Assembly (NCBI RefSeq): GCF_012489685.1
Contig: NC_080042.1
Span: forward strand, 45,002,066-45,066,065
Direction: 5' to 3'
Source: Lotus japonicus
Taxonomy: Eukaryota; Streptophyta; Magnoliopsida; Fabales; Fabaceae
DNA length: 64,000 bases
Under the pieces are notes generated by a model. The model was not told where the DNA came from and ran no database searches. It saw only the letters and a program-made list of their open reading frames with translations. Position 1 is the first letter of the stretch. Each line of letters starts with the position of its first letter. The translations under genes were made by a program, and so were the position numbers. This document shows positions 18,843 to 30,400 of the stretch, one piece after another.

Positions 18843-21465
18843 TGTTTACAGTGATATTTAGTAAACAAACATTCTCCAAATTCGATTGGAAAAAGTTTAA
18901 GAAATTCAGAATTTTGCGAATTAAGGGTTCTTTTGGGAAAACATCTTGCCAAAGTGTTGTGTGTGAAACTTAGAAATCTCGACACCCACGTGCCAAGGGT
19001 AAACCCAATAAGTGAATAAACTGCAAGTTTAAAGGTGCTGAAAATTCGAAATACACTGAACAAACTGAAAAGTACATCAAATAAATCGAAAACGCCTAAT
19101 TACATCAACAGAAAAGATATCGACAGGAATACAAAGTAACAAAATAACAAGCTTGAAACGCTCAAAGGCATGAAACATAAATATCTGGTTCAGCAACATA
19201 CTCCTCCATGATCACGTTAGGCTCGTTGAGTCTCTTTGATGCGGATATGTGAGCTTTTAGTGAGTTTTTAAGAGTTGAGTTGAGAACCTCTTCTTCTACA
19301 TAATCTTCTCCTATTTATAGCACTCTGTTTACAGTGATATTTAGTAAACAAACATTCTCCAAATTCGATTGGAAAAAGTTTAAGAAATTCAGAATTTTGC
19401 GAATTAAGGGTTCTTTTGAGAAAACGTCTTGCCAAAGTGTTGTGTGTGAAACTTAGAAATCTCGACACCCACGTACCAAGGGTAAACCCAATAAGTGAAT
19501 AAACTGCAAGTTTAAAGGTGCTGAAATTCGAATTACACTGAACAAACTGAAAAGTACATCAAATAAGTCGAAAACGCCTAATTACATCAACAGAAAAGAA
19601 ATCGACATGAATACAAAGTAACGAAATAACAAGCTTGAAACGCTCAAAGGCATGAAACATAAACAGCTGGTTCAGCAACATACTCCTCCATGATCACGTT
19701 AGGCTCGTTGAGTCTCGTTGATGCGGACATGTGAGCTTTTAGTGAGTTTTTAAGAGTTGAGTTGGGAACCACTTCTTCTACATAATCTTCTCCTATTTAT
19801 AGCACTCTGTTTACAGTGATATTTAGTAAATAAACATTCTCCAAATTCGATTGGAAAAAGTTTAAGAAATTCAGAATTTTGCGAATTAAGGGTTCTTTTG
19901 GGAAAACGTTTTGCCAAAGTGTTGTGTGTGAAACTTAGAAATCTCGACACCCACGTGCCAAGGGTAAACCCAATAAGTGAATAAACTGCAAGTTTAAAGG
20001 TGCTGAAATTAGAATTACACTGAACAAACTGAAAAGTACATCAAATAAGTCGAAAACGCCTAATTACATCAACAGAAAAGAAATCGACAGGAATACAAAG
20101 TAACGAAATAACAAGCTTGAAACGCTCAAAGGCATGAAACATAAACAGCTGGTTCAGCAACATACTCCTCCATGATCACGTTAGGCTCGTTGAGTCTCGT
20201 TGATGCGGACATGTGAGCTTTTAGTGAGTTTTTAAGAGTTGAGTTGGGAACCACTTCTTCTACATAATCTTCTCCTATTTATAGCACTCTGTTTACAGTG
20301 ATATTTAGTAAACAAACATTCTCCAAATTCGATTGGAAAAAGTTTAAGAAATTCAGAATTTTGCGAATTAAGGGTTCTTTTGGGAAAACGTTTTGCCAAA
20401 GTTTTGTGTGTGAAACTTAGAAATCTCGACACCCACGTGCCAAGGGTAAACCCAATAAGTGAATAAACTGCAAGTTTAAAGGTGCTGAAATTCGAATTAC
20501 ACTGAACAAACTGAAAAGTACATTAAATAAGTCGAAAACGCCTAATTACATCAACAGAAAAGAAATCGACAAGAATACAAAGTAACAAAATAACAAGCTT
20601 GAAACGCTCAAAGGCATGAAACATAAACAGCTGGTTCAGCAACATACTCCTCCATGATCACGTTAGGCTCGTTGAGTCTCTTTGATGCGAATATGTGAGC
20701 TTTTAGTGAGTTTTTAAGAGTTGAGTTGGGAACCTCTTCTTCTACATAATCTTCTCATATTTATAGCACTCCAAATGTCTCGCATGTCTTTCACGGTTTT
20801 TTCCTTTGCTGGGTGAGTTAGTGGGTTTTGCTCCTCCACAATCTCCTGCTTGCATTGGTACCTTCATGCGTAGTGGGGGGGGTGGTGCCTCCTAACCGTT
20901 CACTTGCCACGTGGGTGGCCATTGTGGGGGAGAGGCACACGTTCCTTCAATTGATTCATTCAAAGCTGCACGTGGTAAATATGCCCGTGTTAATAGCAAC
21001 GACATCATTTATCGACTTTTGCTAGCGTTTAAACTTAGCATTTTCCTTGGTTTTCCTGGTCTTATTTTCGACAAGCAATGCGTTTTGGGCCAAACATTCT
21101 TGGGCCAACACACTCCAAATGTCTCGCATCTCTTTCACAGTTTTTTCCTTTGCTGGGTGAGTTAGTGGGTTTTGCTCCTCCACGATCTCCTGCTTGCACT
21201 GGTACCTTCATGCGTAGTGGGGGGGTGGTGCCTCCTAATCGTTCACTTGCCACGTGGGTGGCCATCGTGGGGGGGGGGGGGGGGGGAGGCACACGTTCCT
21301 TCAACTGATTCATTCAAAGCTGCACGTGGTAAATATGCCCGTGTTAATAGCAACGACATCATTTGTCGACTTTTGCTAGCGTTTAAACTTAGCATTTTCC
21401 TTGGTTTTCCTGGTCTTATTTTCGACATGCCCATGCGTTTTGGGCCAAACATTCTTGGGCCAACA
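18843..21465 (-). repeat. 5' LTR of the Tat element, internally amplified (2.6 kb)
   Basis: The LTR has the same ends as the 811-bp 3' LTR but is three times as long. Four tandem units starting TGTTTACAG lie at 18843, 19326, 19808 and 20290 (period 482-483 bp, ending near 20771). Two tandem copies of the U3-side unit starting CACTCCAAATG lie at 20767-21110 and 21111-21465. Each 482-bp unit includes the TATA box (complement of 'ctatttatagcact') and the likely transcription start and R/U5, so the LTR holds four promoters in a row. The units differ by only a few substitutions. A 17- to 18-G run lies at 21270-21287. Confidence 0.88.
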
Positions 21466-21584
21466 CCTGTTCCATCCTGTTCTGTCCCATTCCGTTCAGT
21501 TCTGTCATGTTTCGTTCCGTCAACAAACGCTACCTAAGGTTTTGTGGTGTTGTGTGATTCTAACTTAGGATTTCTAACACCTAG

Positions 21585-21912
21585 AGGTCTCGTCCAAACA
21601 GCTCCTTGCGGGTTGTGGGAAGATTGAAGAGCACCCACCACCGGTCCTGGAATATCTAGCATAGCTTGAGCACGAGACCACCTCGCATAAGGATGAAAAG
21701 GTTGCTGCTGGAACCTTGTGTTATTCCTTGTTTCCCACAAAACATAGCATAAAGTTTGAGCAATTCCAATAGGAGCTCAGTCAAAACCGTGATTCAAAAC
21801 TCATGAACAGAGTCAAACTGTTCCACCCTTAAGGCAAGCGGCGACTCATACCAGAAACCACGGGCAGCTGGGCAATGTACGAAGACATGCTCCAGACCTT
21901 TAGGTCAAAGGA
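21585..21912 (-). pseudogene. LINE zf-RVT region, upstream half of the split LINE
   Basis: The minus-strand translation contains 'LEHVFVHCPAARGFWYESPL' (the zf-RVT HC...W pattern), then 'WETRNNTRFQQQPFHPYARW' and 'SRAQAMLDIPGP', the usual linker to RNase H in plant LINEs. Stops and frame changes make it a pseudogene. The continuation is at 3396, to the left of the TRIM. Together they form the 3' third of a LINE ORF2. The 5' end is lost at about 21912. Confidence 0.72.
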
Positions 21913-21927
21913 AAAAGCATGATTTAA

Positions 21928-23597
21928 ATGTATATATATTGTTCATTCAATATATTAGAAGCACCAAGTGGGTCGAAAAATGATATGCAATGGAAGCATC
22001 TTGGTCGAGATTTAGTTCAAACACAACACTGCTAGACACATGGAACGTGGCAATTATGGAGGTGGAAGTGGTGCAAGGAGTTACCTGAAGTATAGCTACG
22101 GAAGTTATACAAATTGATACAAGTTGCTGCAAGTTATTTTATTTGTAATTATGCAAAGTGTGTGGCTATAATGTAGGGAGTTATTTTCTAAGATTTAATC
22201 TCTCCTGTAGGATTAGAGCAGCAGTTTCCTCTCATGCTTTATAAATATCAGTTTGTACTAAGAACAAGTGGTTGGATTCCTAAGGCTATGTTTGGATTGA
22301 TGGAACATAATGGAGCGGAGCGGAATGGAGCGGAGCGGAATGGAATAAAAATTTCATTCCATTGTTTGGATATTTTACGACGGAGCGGAATAAAATTAGC
22401 ACTACATTGTTTGGATAATGGACGGAGCTAGCGGAATGCATTATAATTTTTGTTATTCCTATATTATCCTTATTTTAAGATAAAAGACAAGCTGAAAAAG
22501 TAATTGAAAATTGGTAGCCAATATTCAATATCTTATGATCTGGTTAATGCCTTTGTTCATAGTTCAGGAAGTGCACACTTACAAATTATAGTGGAGAAAA
22601 AAATGAGAAACGATTTGCAGAATACATTATGCAGAACTCAACATCTTTACAAACTATGACAATCTGGTGTCTGCCTTGGTTAAAGCCAGAGGAAAAACTT
22701 GAAATGGAAAAAGAGTTGTCCATGTGCCCAAGAAGATATGCAACATGTGTGCTTTTATTTAAATGAAAACCCGTTGGCTTGTACTTGCATTAGCATGATA
22801 TTGTCGAAATTGACTGCTTTTCTAAGCTATGGCCTAAGGATTTTGTACTCGTTTTACAATTTTTGGAGAAAATGAATGTTATTAATTTTAGATTTTACAA
22901 AAAAAAAATCGTGTATAGAAAGATTGCCTACAAAATATTTGATATAGGAAGAATCAAAAGATTCAATCATCAATGGCAAAAGCAAAGCAAAGGAGAAAGT
23001 CAGATTGTTACGTGATGGATGGTAGAAAATTAGGGCCACCAACTAGGAGAAGTTATGTATGGAGGTTATCATGGGTAGAATAGTATTTTTATAATTTAAT
23101 TAAGTGATTAGTTTTTCTTTCCATTCATTTCCATCCAATTTGGGGTGGAGCAAATATGAAGGAAAGTAATGGAGCATGATGGATCTTGGACCACTACTTA
23201 CCACTCCCTTCCATCATATTTTAAATAAAACAAACAATGGATCACTCCCTCAATCCAAACAAAGCCTAAATGACTGCAAAGCTCTAAAAAAGCCTCACAT
23301 CTACGGTTATGGCAAATGACTTCAACGAGTGTCTAGTAGACGGATTCCTTCCACCCTTTACCATTCCAGTAATGTGAATTTGCTTTGTTCTCATTTTTCG
23401 TCTCTTTGATTATCTTTTTATTTCATGCAATTATCTTTCATCTTTCAACTTTCAACTTCTTTATTTTTAACTCTTGAAAACGCACATAAATTGCTTATAA
23501 GCCATCAAACTTGAAGAACCCATAAAATCGAATTTAAATCTAGTCCCTAGATTGATCCTTGAATTTACTTATTATTTTACCAAAAATCGGTGTAAAC
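21928..23597 (+). repeat. LTR (possibly solo or the right LTR of an outer element), interrupted
   Basis: The last ~125 bp match 1884-2005 and end 'aatcggtgtaaaca'. A TATA-like 'ctttataaatatcag' (about 22239) sits in the middle. Without the Harbinger-like insertion it is ~0.68 kb. The left border is uncertain: TG at 21928 is a guess, and an AATGT occurs beside both presumed ends but not in perfect register. It could pair with the LTR remnant at 1884-2005 as one outer element into which the LINE and the rest of the nest inserted. Confidence 0.42.
22284..23266. mobile_element. PIF/Harbinger-like non-autonomous element (983 bp)
   Basis: The left end GGCTATGTTTGGATTGA and right end TCAATCCAAACAAAGCC are inverted repeats with one mismatch. 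TAA is duplicated at 22281-22283 and 23267-23269. The left subterminal region has tandem 'ggagcggagcggaatgg' motifs. The rest is AT-rich with no transposase ORF. Its terminal sequence differs from the element at 4158, so it is a separate family. Confidence 0.82.
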
Positions 23598-24268
23598 AAA
23601 TGTTTAACACAATAAAATATGCTAGCAACACTTTTTTTAATACTCTATTTCTGCTATGCACACTTTATTTTCTCGCTAATTGGTTAAAATACACTACCTG
23701 ACAGTATGGAATTCACTTCTCTCTATTTTTTTACATATCGAAATAAAAATTCACTTTTAATTTAATAATTAAGTACACATAACTTTCAACTAATTCATAA
23801 AAAATACTGAAATGAGAATATTAAAATTTGTGTAAAAAATGGCATATATACCATACAATTGTTTTATTCGTAAATTTCATACCTATACCAATTATATTGA
23901 TAAAAACAAAGAATAAGCAATGATTGGTTATCATAGACCACGAGCAGTTCATCATGTGGACCCTGGCAACCTTAATCACGTGCCGTTAATTGCCAGCGCG
24001 TGCAGTAAGCTACCTTTGGAAAAACCCTCATTTTTAGGAAGCGCGTGGAGTTTCTCCGCGTCGGCACCTTTGAAAGATTTACCGGTTGCCGCCAAATAAC
24101 TGGCCCGCGTCTTTTGAAATGACCAACTTATCCTTCGATTGAGCTTTGCTGTTTTCTGTTAACACACGAACTGCTGGGTTGTCTCAGTCTGTTGTCCACT
24201 ACTCCAGATAGAATAATTAATGCGTTTATTTAGAATGACTTTTTACCCTTACACTTTTTTTTGGGCTC
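23598..24268. other. No gene seen; AT-rich then GC-richer patch
   Basis: 23598-23930 is AT-rich without ORFs. 23940-24190 has higher GC and CACGTG-like motifs ('atcacgtgccg') and could be old promoter or unique sequence. I cannot assign it. Confidence 0.3.
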
Positions 24269-24279
24269 ACCTTATACTT

Positions 24280-24467
24280 CTTTTTTTCTCTAAGTTATCC
24301 CACCGCCGGCAGCCATGAAATTTATCCTGCGAGGCTCTGAGATCACGTTAAGTGGGTGGGCCTCTCCAAACGAATGCTTCTCCATACGCACCGTCCAGAA
24401 ATCAAACCCTGAATTAGATGTTAAGGAGCTCAAATATCTATCAATTGTGCTACATCTTATTGGTACA
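24280..24467 (-). mobile_element. tRNA-derived SINE
   Basis: On the minus strand it starts with a tRNA-like head containing a box A-like 'tagcacaattgatag' and box B-like 'gggtttgatttctgg', continues with an unrelated body, and ends in an A-rich tail (complement of 'ctttttttctc'). It is flanked by an 11-bp duplication ACCTTATACTT (24269-24279 and 24468-24478), as made by LINE-driven insertion. Confidence 0.78.
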
Positions 24468-24478
24468 ACCTTATACTT

Positions 24479-25298
24479 TATATATACCAACTAAGCAAGT
24501 ATTCAATTTATGATATAAGATATTTAAATTGAGGTGGTGACTAACGTAAAAAAATGTCATGTGTTGCACATTGAGAAATATAGTCCCCGTTTGCTTACCA
24601 AGTGTTTCAACTTTGGTAAAAAATAACTAGGTTAACATGTATAATATGTGTAATCATGTAAATGTATTTTTCAAGTTAAGTAAAAAAAAAATTAACCACA
24701 AAAACTTGGATAAATAAAATGTATGTTCCATACAAACTTTTCGGTTAGAAAAAAGTTAGTTTCATGTGAGCGTTTAGTACCAAAATCTACTAACTTCGTT
24801 ACTGAAAGGATGATCGTAACAGTTGTTTGTTGGGTAGTTACAATAATTAAGAAAAATAAACAACGGAAATAAACGATGATTTAAACAAATGAGAAAACGC
24901 ATCGGAGAATTTAGTTCCTCATGCCAAACAAATAAAAACAAATAAAAAGATAGAAAAACTCATAACCGGACTAGAATGGTGAAATCCTTGCCCTAGCAAA
25001 GCCTTAAAATTTCCATAGCAGCCTCCCTTAAAGTTTCAATTTGTTCGAATGTGAATAAATATGATAAAATTCACAAAAATCAAGTTCATATATGAAGCTG
25101 GCAACTTTGGCCAATTTTTATAAAATGATTGATGTGGACTTATTAACCGTTAGTTTGGGTGAAATTTTGATATGTTATTCAAAATACATTGATCTTCAAT
25201 CTGACCATTCAGATCGTCAATCAAATAATTGTGCTAAGAGAAACAGTCCGTGCAAGATCCAACCACGTCACTTAAGTAAAGCGTGTCTTTGAATGCTT
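24479..25298. other. AT-rich intergenic sequence, no gene seen
   Basis: Only short ORFs with no recognisable domain. A segment near 24588-24610 ('gtccccgtttgcttaccaag') resembles MITE ends in style, but I could not find a matching inverted end with a duplication. Confidence 0.35.
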
Positions 25299-25590
25299 CA
25301 CTACAAGAAAAAGGGCATTTTGCGGCGGTTTCCCTAAACCGCCGCCAAAATGTTTTCTGCGGCGGTTTAAGCGGCGGTTTAATCGACCGACGCAAGTATG
25401 TTAATTTTGCGGCGGTTGTATGGTATTTAGCGGCGGTTGGTAGGTGTTTCGTTTAAAAAAATTATATCAGATTTGTCGCGGTGGTTAAAACCGCCGCAGT
25501 TGACTAATAATGTGCGGCGGTTGTTGAGGCGGTTTGTTGTTGTTTTTTTTTTAAATAACCTGCGTCGGTTGGGCCTGACAACCGCCGCAA
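25299..25590 (+). repeat. CACTA 5' terminal inverted repeat and subterminal array
   Basis: The CACTACAAGAAAAA terminus is followed by at least a dozen short motifs of the type GCGGCGGTT or AACCGCCGC within ~270 bp. In En/Spm such motifs bind the element-encoded regulatory protein. Confidence 0.8.
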
Positions 25591-27443
25591 GATTACAATT
25601 TCACACAAATTTGGCCCAAACCTAAGATTTCACTTTCCCTCTCCCAATTTTACTTTCCCTCACTTATTTTAATTTCCCCAATTTTACTTTCCCTCTTGTT
25701 AAAAAAAAAAGAAACTACCGATCCCTAAAACCCCAATTATACAATTTCACGTTCTGTTCTTCTTTGTTCCCTTGCTTCAGCGTCGTTCCCTTGCTTCAGC
25801 GTCTGCAGCGTAGGGTTCTTCAGCGTCTTCTCCTTTCCTCTCTTCTCTTCTCCTTTCCTCTCCTCTCCTCTCTTGCGTCTGGTTTCACTATTTTACAATC
25901 CCTAATTTTGATTTCTTCATGTTTGTTCAGGTTGATGTTCATCTCCTCTCTCACTACTGGAATTGGAACGTCTTTCTTGTGTTCGTATTTTATTATCCCT
26001 AGGTATTAACTCCAATACTTCCTTTCTAAATTTAGAAATACATGAAATCTGCAATGAACTATTTTAAAAAATTGATAAGTTCTGTGTGTCCAGTGTGTAC
26101 ATGCTCCACCTATTTTTATTGTTGGAAACAAATCTATAACAGACTCAGAGTTGTTTCCTATTTGTACACAGGTTTTTGAGATTACATCCTTTCGTTATTA
26201 TGTTGATTGAAAATGGTACCACTTTGTTTCCTTAACATATATTTTACTAGGTGAGCAAGCATATGCTGATAAGTTAATTTAATCAATGAATCAGTGATAA
26301 CCATCATGTATACACCGGGCGCTTATTAAAAAAATAATGTATACACCAGGTTATGAAATTACTGGGAACATCTTAAGAAATTTAATGATTTTTCTTTTAC
26401 TGTATTTATGCGTTGGTTTGTATTTAGAAGGCATCTAAATACACCACTTGGTGCTAGTTTATATACATCTGGATATATATTTGACTATCCAAGTATTTGC
26501 TACCATGTTATGGGCCCGTTTGGTGGTCAGGATAGGATATGATAGGATATGATATGAGAACAGGATAAGAACAGGATATGATAAGAGCAGGATAGACTCT
26601 TATCATATCTTGTGTTTGAGGTGCACATGATAATGACAGGATATGATAAGGAAAAAAGTATCAGATTTATATTTGAATAAAAAATACATTTAAAAATTGA
26701 TCATTCTATTAAATTTAATTTCTTTACATTTTCATGAATAGTCTATGTTTTAAAATAAATACAATTAATTTAAATTTTATTAATTAGTCTATTTTATTGT
26801 TTTGAAGATAGCATATATTTTAAATAAAATTATGCAGTTAACCAATTGGTTTTCATTTAGTCGTGACACGTGATAATTAACAATAAAAGTTAACTAAATT
26901 AAGAATATTATTATTTCAAAAGTACAAATTATAAATTTATAATTTAAATATAAAATACTTTTGAAATTAATAATAATTTATAAGTAGTTTTAAATAATAG
27001 GAGATGAAAATAGAAAATTAATCTATTACTATTAAAAAATCAATATTTGTAATCAATGGTTTTCACTTAGTTACGACACGTGATAAACAATAAAAATTAA
27101 CCAAATTAAAAATATTATTATTTCAAAAATACTTTATGTTTAAATTATTATATAAGTAGATAAATAATTTTTTAATAATAGGAGATGAAAATATTAAATT
27201 AGTCTATTATTATTAATAAACCAATATTTGTAAGTGAGTAGTCTATTTTACTATTTATGAATAATAATTTTATTTATTTTTTATTTTAGTTAAATTAATA
27301 TTTTATATTCATTAATTAATATTATTATAAATTATAAATTATATAATATTAAAATAAATTAATTTGAAGTTAGGATACTGAAAGAAAATATATAACTGAT
27401 ATCCTATCCTGTTCTATCCTAGCTCCCCTTTCAGGATAACTTT

Positions 27444-30400
27444 TGTAAGGCCCACATTTTTAGAATTAGACAAATTAATTAATTTCCGACTCACGCCTAG
27501 GGTGCTATGTAAGCGTGAGAGGAACCTGAACAAATAGTTTTTATATTCGGAGCTTCTAACGAAGTTTCCATCTGTGTTGTCAAATTTCTTTCGACGTTTC
27601 CAATCTTTCTTCAGAAGGAAGTTTCTCCATCCGATATCAATTGCAAAAAGTAGTTCTGCGGCATATTTTGCAGCAGATTGTGTTCAAGCTATTTTCTCAA
27701 TGAAAATGAATCCGGAGCAAGTATCGACCTTTTATGGAATGATACTTAGTTTAATTGCATAATATGACAACGTCATATTTGTTCTAATTCTCTAACCATT
27801 ATTCTTTATCTTAATTCTTACTCATTTTTTGGTTTATGAATCATTTTAATTTGTCAAAGTGATCCTAATTTATATTTTATCATTTCATTAAGCTTCTCAT
27901 AATTTTTGGTACAATAATATATCACATTTATATTTTTCTTCTAACTCTTTGAGCTAAATCTCTCGATGTCTAAATCAGTTCGTACCAAATAGCAAAATAT
28001 CTTCTCCTTTTCCTTGGCTCTCCTTCCTCCACGTCCCACATGACCACCAATCACCTTTTCTCCTTCATTCTCGGCCACTCACCTCCCACCGTCCACTCTC
28101 TCTCACTCTTGACTTTTCTCCTTTTCTTCCCATAATATCTTTTCTCCTTCTTCAGCATAATTCATTCTTTCCCCTGCTGCATACCCACGCTCACCATCAT
28201 CACCATATTCATTTCTTCTTCTATTTTCTTCTTATTTTCTCAACTTGCTGCAGCATCATCCTTACCATTCTTCTTCTTCTTCCTCTACCCATGGCAGCAC
28301 CCATCACCGTGTTTCCTCTTCATTTCTCTTCTCCAAGCGTGGCAACACAAGCCACCACCACCATCATCGTGCTCCTCCTTGAACCACCACCGCTGGCCGC
28401 AAGCCACACCATGCCAGACTTCATGCTTTTCTCTCCTCTCCACGATATCACCATCCCCATGAAGCAACCAGCCAACACCTCCATGTATCCTCCCACGCGC
28501 GACAACAACATCACCGCTGGTCACCGCCGCCCTTTTCTCCCATGAGAACCCTTTTCTGTCCTCCCTCCATGGCCGAGCAAGTCATCCACAACACCATGTG
28601 GCTTCCATCGAAGCTCATCACCATCAACAAGACAAGAAAACGAGAGAAACAGAGAAGAACGACATCGCCGACGTCGCCGACGCCGCAATCTTCGCCCTTC
28701 GATTTCGTTGTCCTCGGGCCTCCGTTCACAGCGACGTGCGACGTGCACAACAAAACCCATGTTCCGAATCGCCGTTCCGCCGCCGTCGACCGCCGCCCCT
28801 GCCGCCTTCGGAGCCGTTTTCCGATCAACTCCGGCGACCGATGGAAAAAAACGGAGTATACCACGCCGATCCTTGCCGCGAGAGGAACAATAGCCCTCAA
28901 TCAATTTCAGTTTTGGACAACTTTTGTCGGCGAGCACCGCCGATCTACAATTTGACTTCCTGGGCAAACTGTCAACTTTTTGGGGAAACGGACAACGCCA
29001 TTGAGTTCTTGGCCGCGAAAGGATGAAGAAACACTATCCCGTTGTGTCTCCGGCGACAGTTCCTTCGTCAATCCCCGCGAACCACGACTTTCTCGGGCGA
29101 CCCTTTGCCGACAAGTTTCTGAAACTTGATTTTCGTTCAATTGTGGAAACTTTGGGATTGACTGAACAAGCTTGTGAGGGAGACCTACACCGCGAGACTG
29201 GAACAACTCGAGGTAAGGGCAACTCTCCTAGTTATTAGCTATATGATTTAGGCGTCGATAACTTCGACCTGTTTATTGCTTCTGATTATGACTGTTGGAC
29301 TGGACTGGGAAAACGTTTTCTAGAGGCTTCGGCCGTGTGAACTGATTGAGACGTGCGTCTCCGTTTTCTGGAGGCTTCGACCGTTTACTGGTTTCCGTCT
29401 TATTGTTTTATAGTGGATATACATGTTCTATTGCTCTAAATTGCAAAAGTGCATGAATCTGTTTTATGCCCAAACCTTATGGGTATATCGACTTCGAATA
29501 CGGGTGTTATGAGAGTTAGCAAGTAGAATCTGTCGGACGGACTGTGCTACTGTTGACATGAAGGATCGAGGCTTTCGCCTAAATAAGGACATGGGGATCT
29601 TTAATCTGTTAGACTTTGAAATAAATGAATGCATAAGACTTGATTTGAGAATAAATTCCATAATGAATTAACTCAAAATAGAACACTTTGAATAATAAAG
29701 ATAACCCATTTTGAGGAAAACTTAGGATATGAAATGAGTTCGAAAATGGAAAGGGTCGAAGATTCGAGGTTCGAGGAAAGATAATGATTCGAGTTGTGAA
29801 CATCATGAAGAGGAGCCGTTATGAGTAGAACCGCCATTAAGTGCAGGTGCTACTCCTTGTGTGAAGTGATTGGTCAAAGGACCGACGTTTACCTTAGGGA
29901 AAAACGATAGAGACATGAACCATAGCTAGACACGTATCCGGGTGAGGACGAATCGTGGTTTGCTAGTTCTTGCATACCTGCATGACTTGATTAAGGGGCT
30001 TGTCCTTAATCCTATTAATTATGATTAAGAGGTTTGTCCTTAATCATATTATTTATCCATCGATTAGAGAGGATGGACCTTAATCGTATTGTTTACCCCT
30101 GGATTAAAGTGGCTGGACCTTAATCCTATTAATTACTCTTGATTAAGGGGTATGACCTTAATCATATTATTCGTTATTGGATTAAAGAGGATGGACCTTA
30201 ATCCTATTATTTGCTTATGGATTAAAGAGGATGAATCTTAATCCTATTATTTGCTTATGGATTAAAGAGGATGGACCTTAATCCTATTATTTGCTTGTGG
30301 ATTAAAGTGGTTGGACCTTAATCCTATTCTTTGCTATTTGATTAAAGTGGTTGGACCTTAATCATATTATTTGTCCTTGGATTAAAGTGGCTGGACCTTA

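Larger units (their letters stand above)
5295..21465 (-). mobile_element. Tat-lineage Ty3/gypsy LTR retrotransposon with antisense genes
   Basis: It is flanked by CCTGT (5290-5294 and 21466-21470); the LTRs run TGTTTACAG...GGGCCAACA on the plus strand. In transcription order (right to left) it has the 5' LTR (18843-21465), primer site, gag, protease, RT, RNase H, a second RNase H, integrase, then a 5.6-kb segment with two genes in the opposite direction, a polypurine tract and the 3' LTR (5295-6105). Two RNase H domains mark the Tat lineage of Ty3/gypsy elements. At 16.2 kb it is large even for that group. gag-pol is defective through frameshifts, stops and a deletion in RT. It sits inside the Harbinger-like element. 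Confidence 0.9.
4158..21534. mobile_element. PIF/Harbinger-like non-autonomous DNA transposon, split by a gypsy element
   Basis: The left end GGTAGCGTTTGGT and right end ACAAACGCTACC are inverted repeats. Homology continues inward: 'ggaacatgaca' on the left, and the complement of 'tgtcatgtttcgttcc' on the right. A TAA trinucleotide is duplicated at 4155-4157 and 21535-21537, typical of PIF/Harbinger. The intact copy of the target LTR at 3402-3553 shows 'cctaaggttttg' uninterrupted, so this is an insertion. Without the nested gypsy element it is about 1.2 kb (4158-5294 plus 21471-21534), AT-rich, and lacks a transposase. Confidence 0.82.
3402..21579 (+). mobile_element. TRIM-like small LTR retrotransposon, interrupted by later insertions
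   Basis: Two ~152-bp terminal direct repeats bracket a ~494-bp interior: 3402-3553, and 4048-4157 continued at 21538-21579. A primer-binding site TGGTATCAGAG (initiator tRNA-Met type) follows the first LTR at 3554, and a G-run polypurine tract ends at 4047. The target duplication CCTAG flanks it (3397-3401 and 21580-21584). The interior encodes no protein, and removing the later insertion gives an element of about 0.8 kb, both as expected for a TRIM. The LTRs begin TAATAG rather than TG, although they end CTAACA. It sits inside LINE coding sequence. Confidence 0.8.

Noticed and set aside
18843..20771. Regular repeats that might suggest a satellite or CRISPR-like array
   Set aside because: Units are 482 bp, contiguous without spacers, and are part of an LTR with a TATA box.
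28291..29238. Cluster of overlapping ORFs on both strands in GC-rich DNA
   Set aside because: It sits inside a solo LTR with a clean target duplication. The frames are open because GC-rich DNA has few stops, and no domain is visible.
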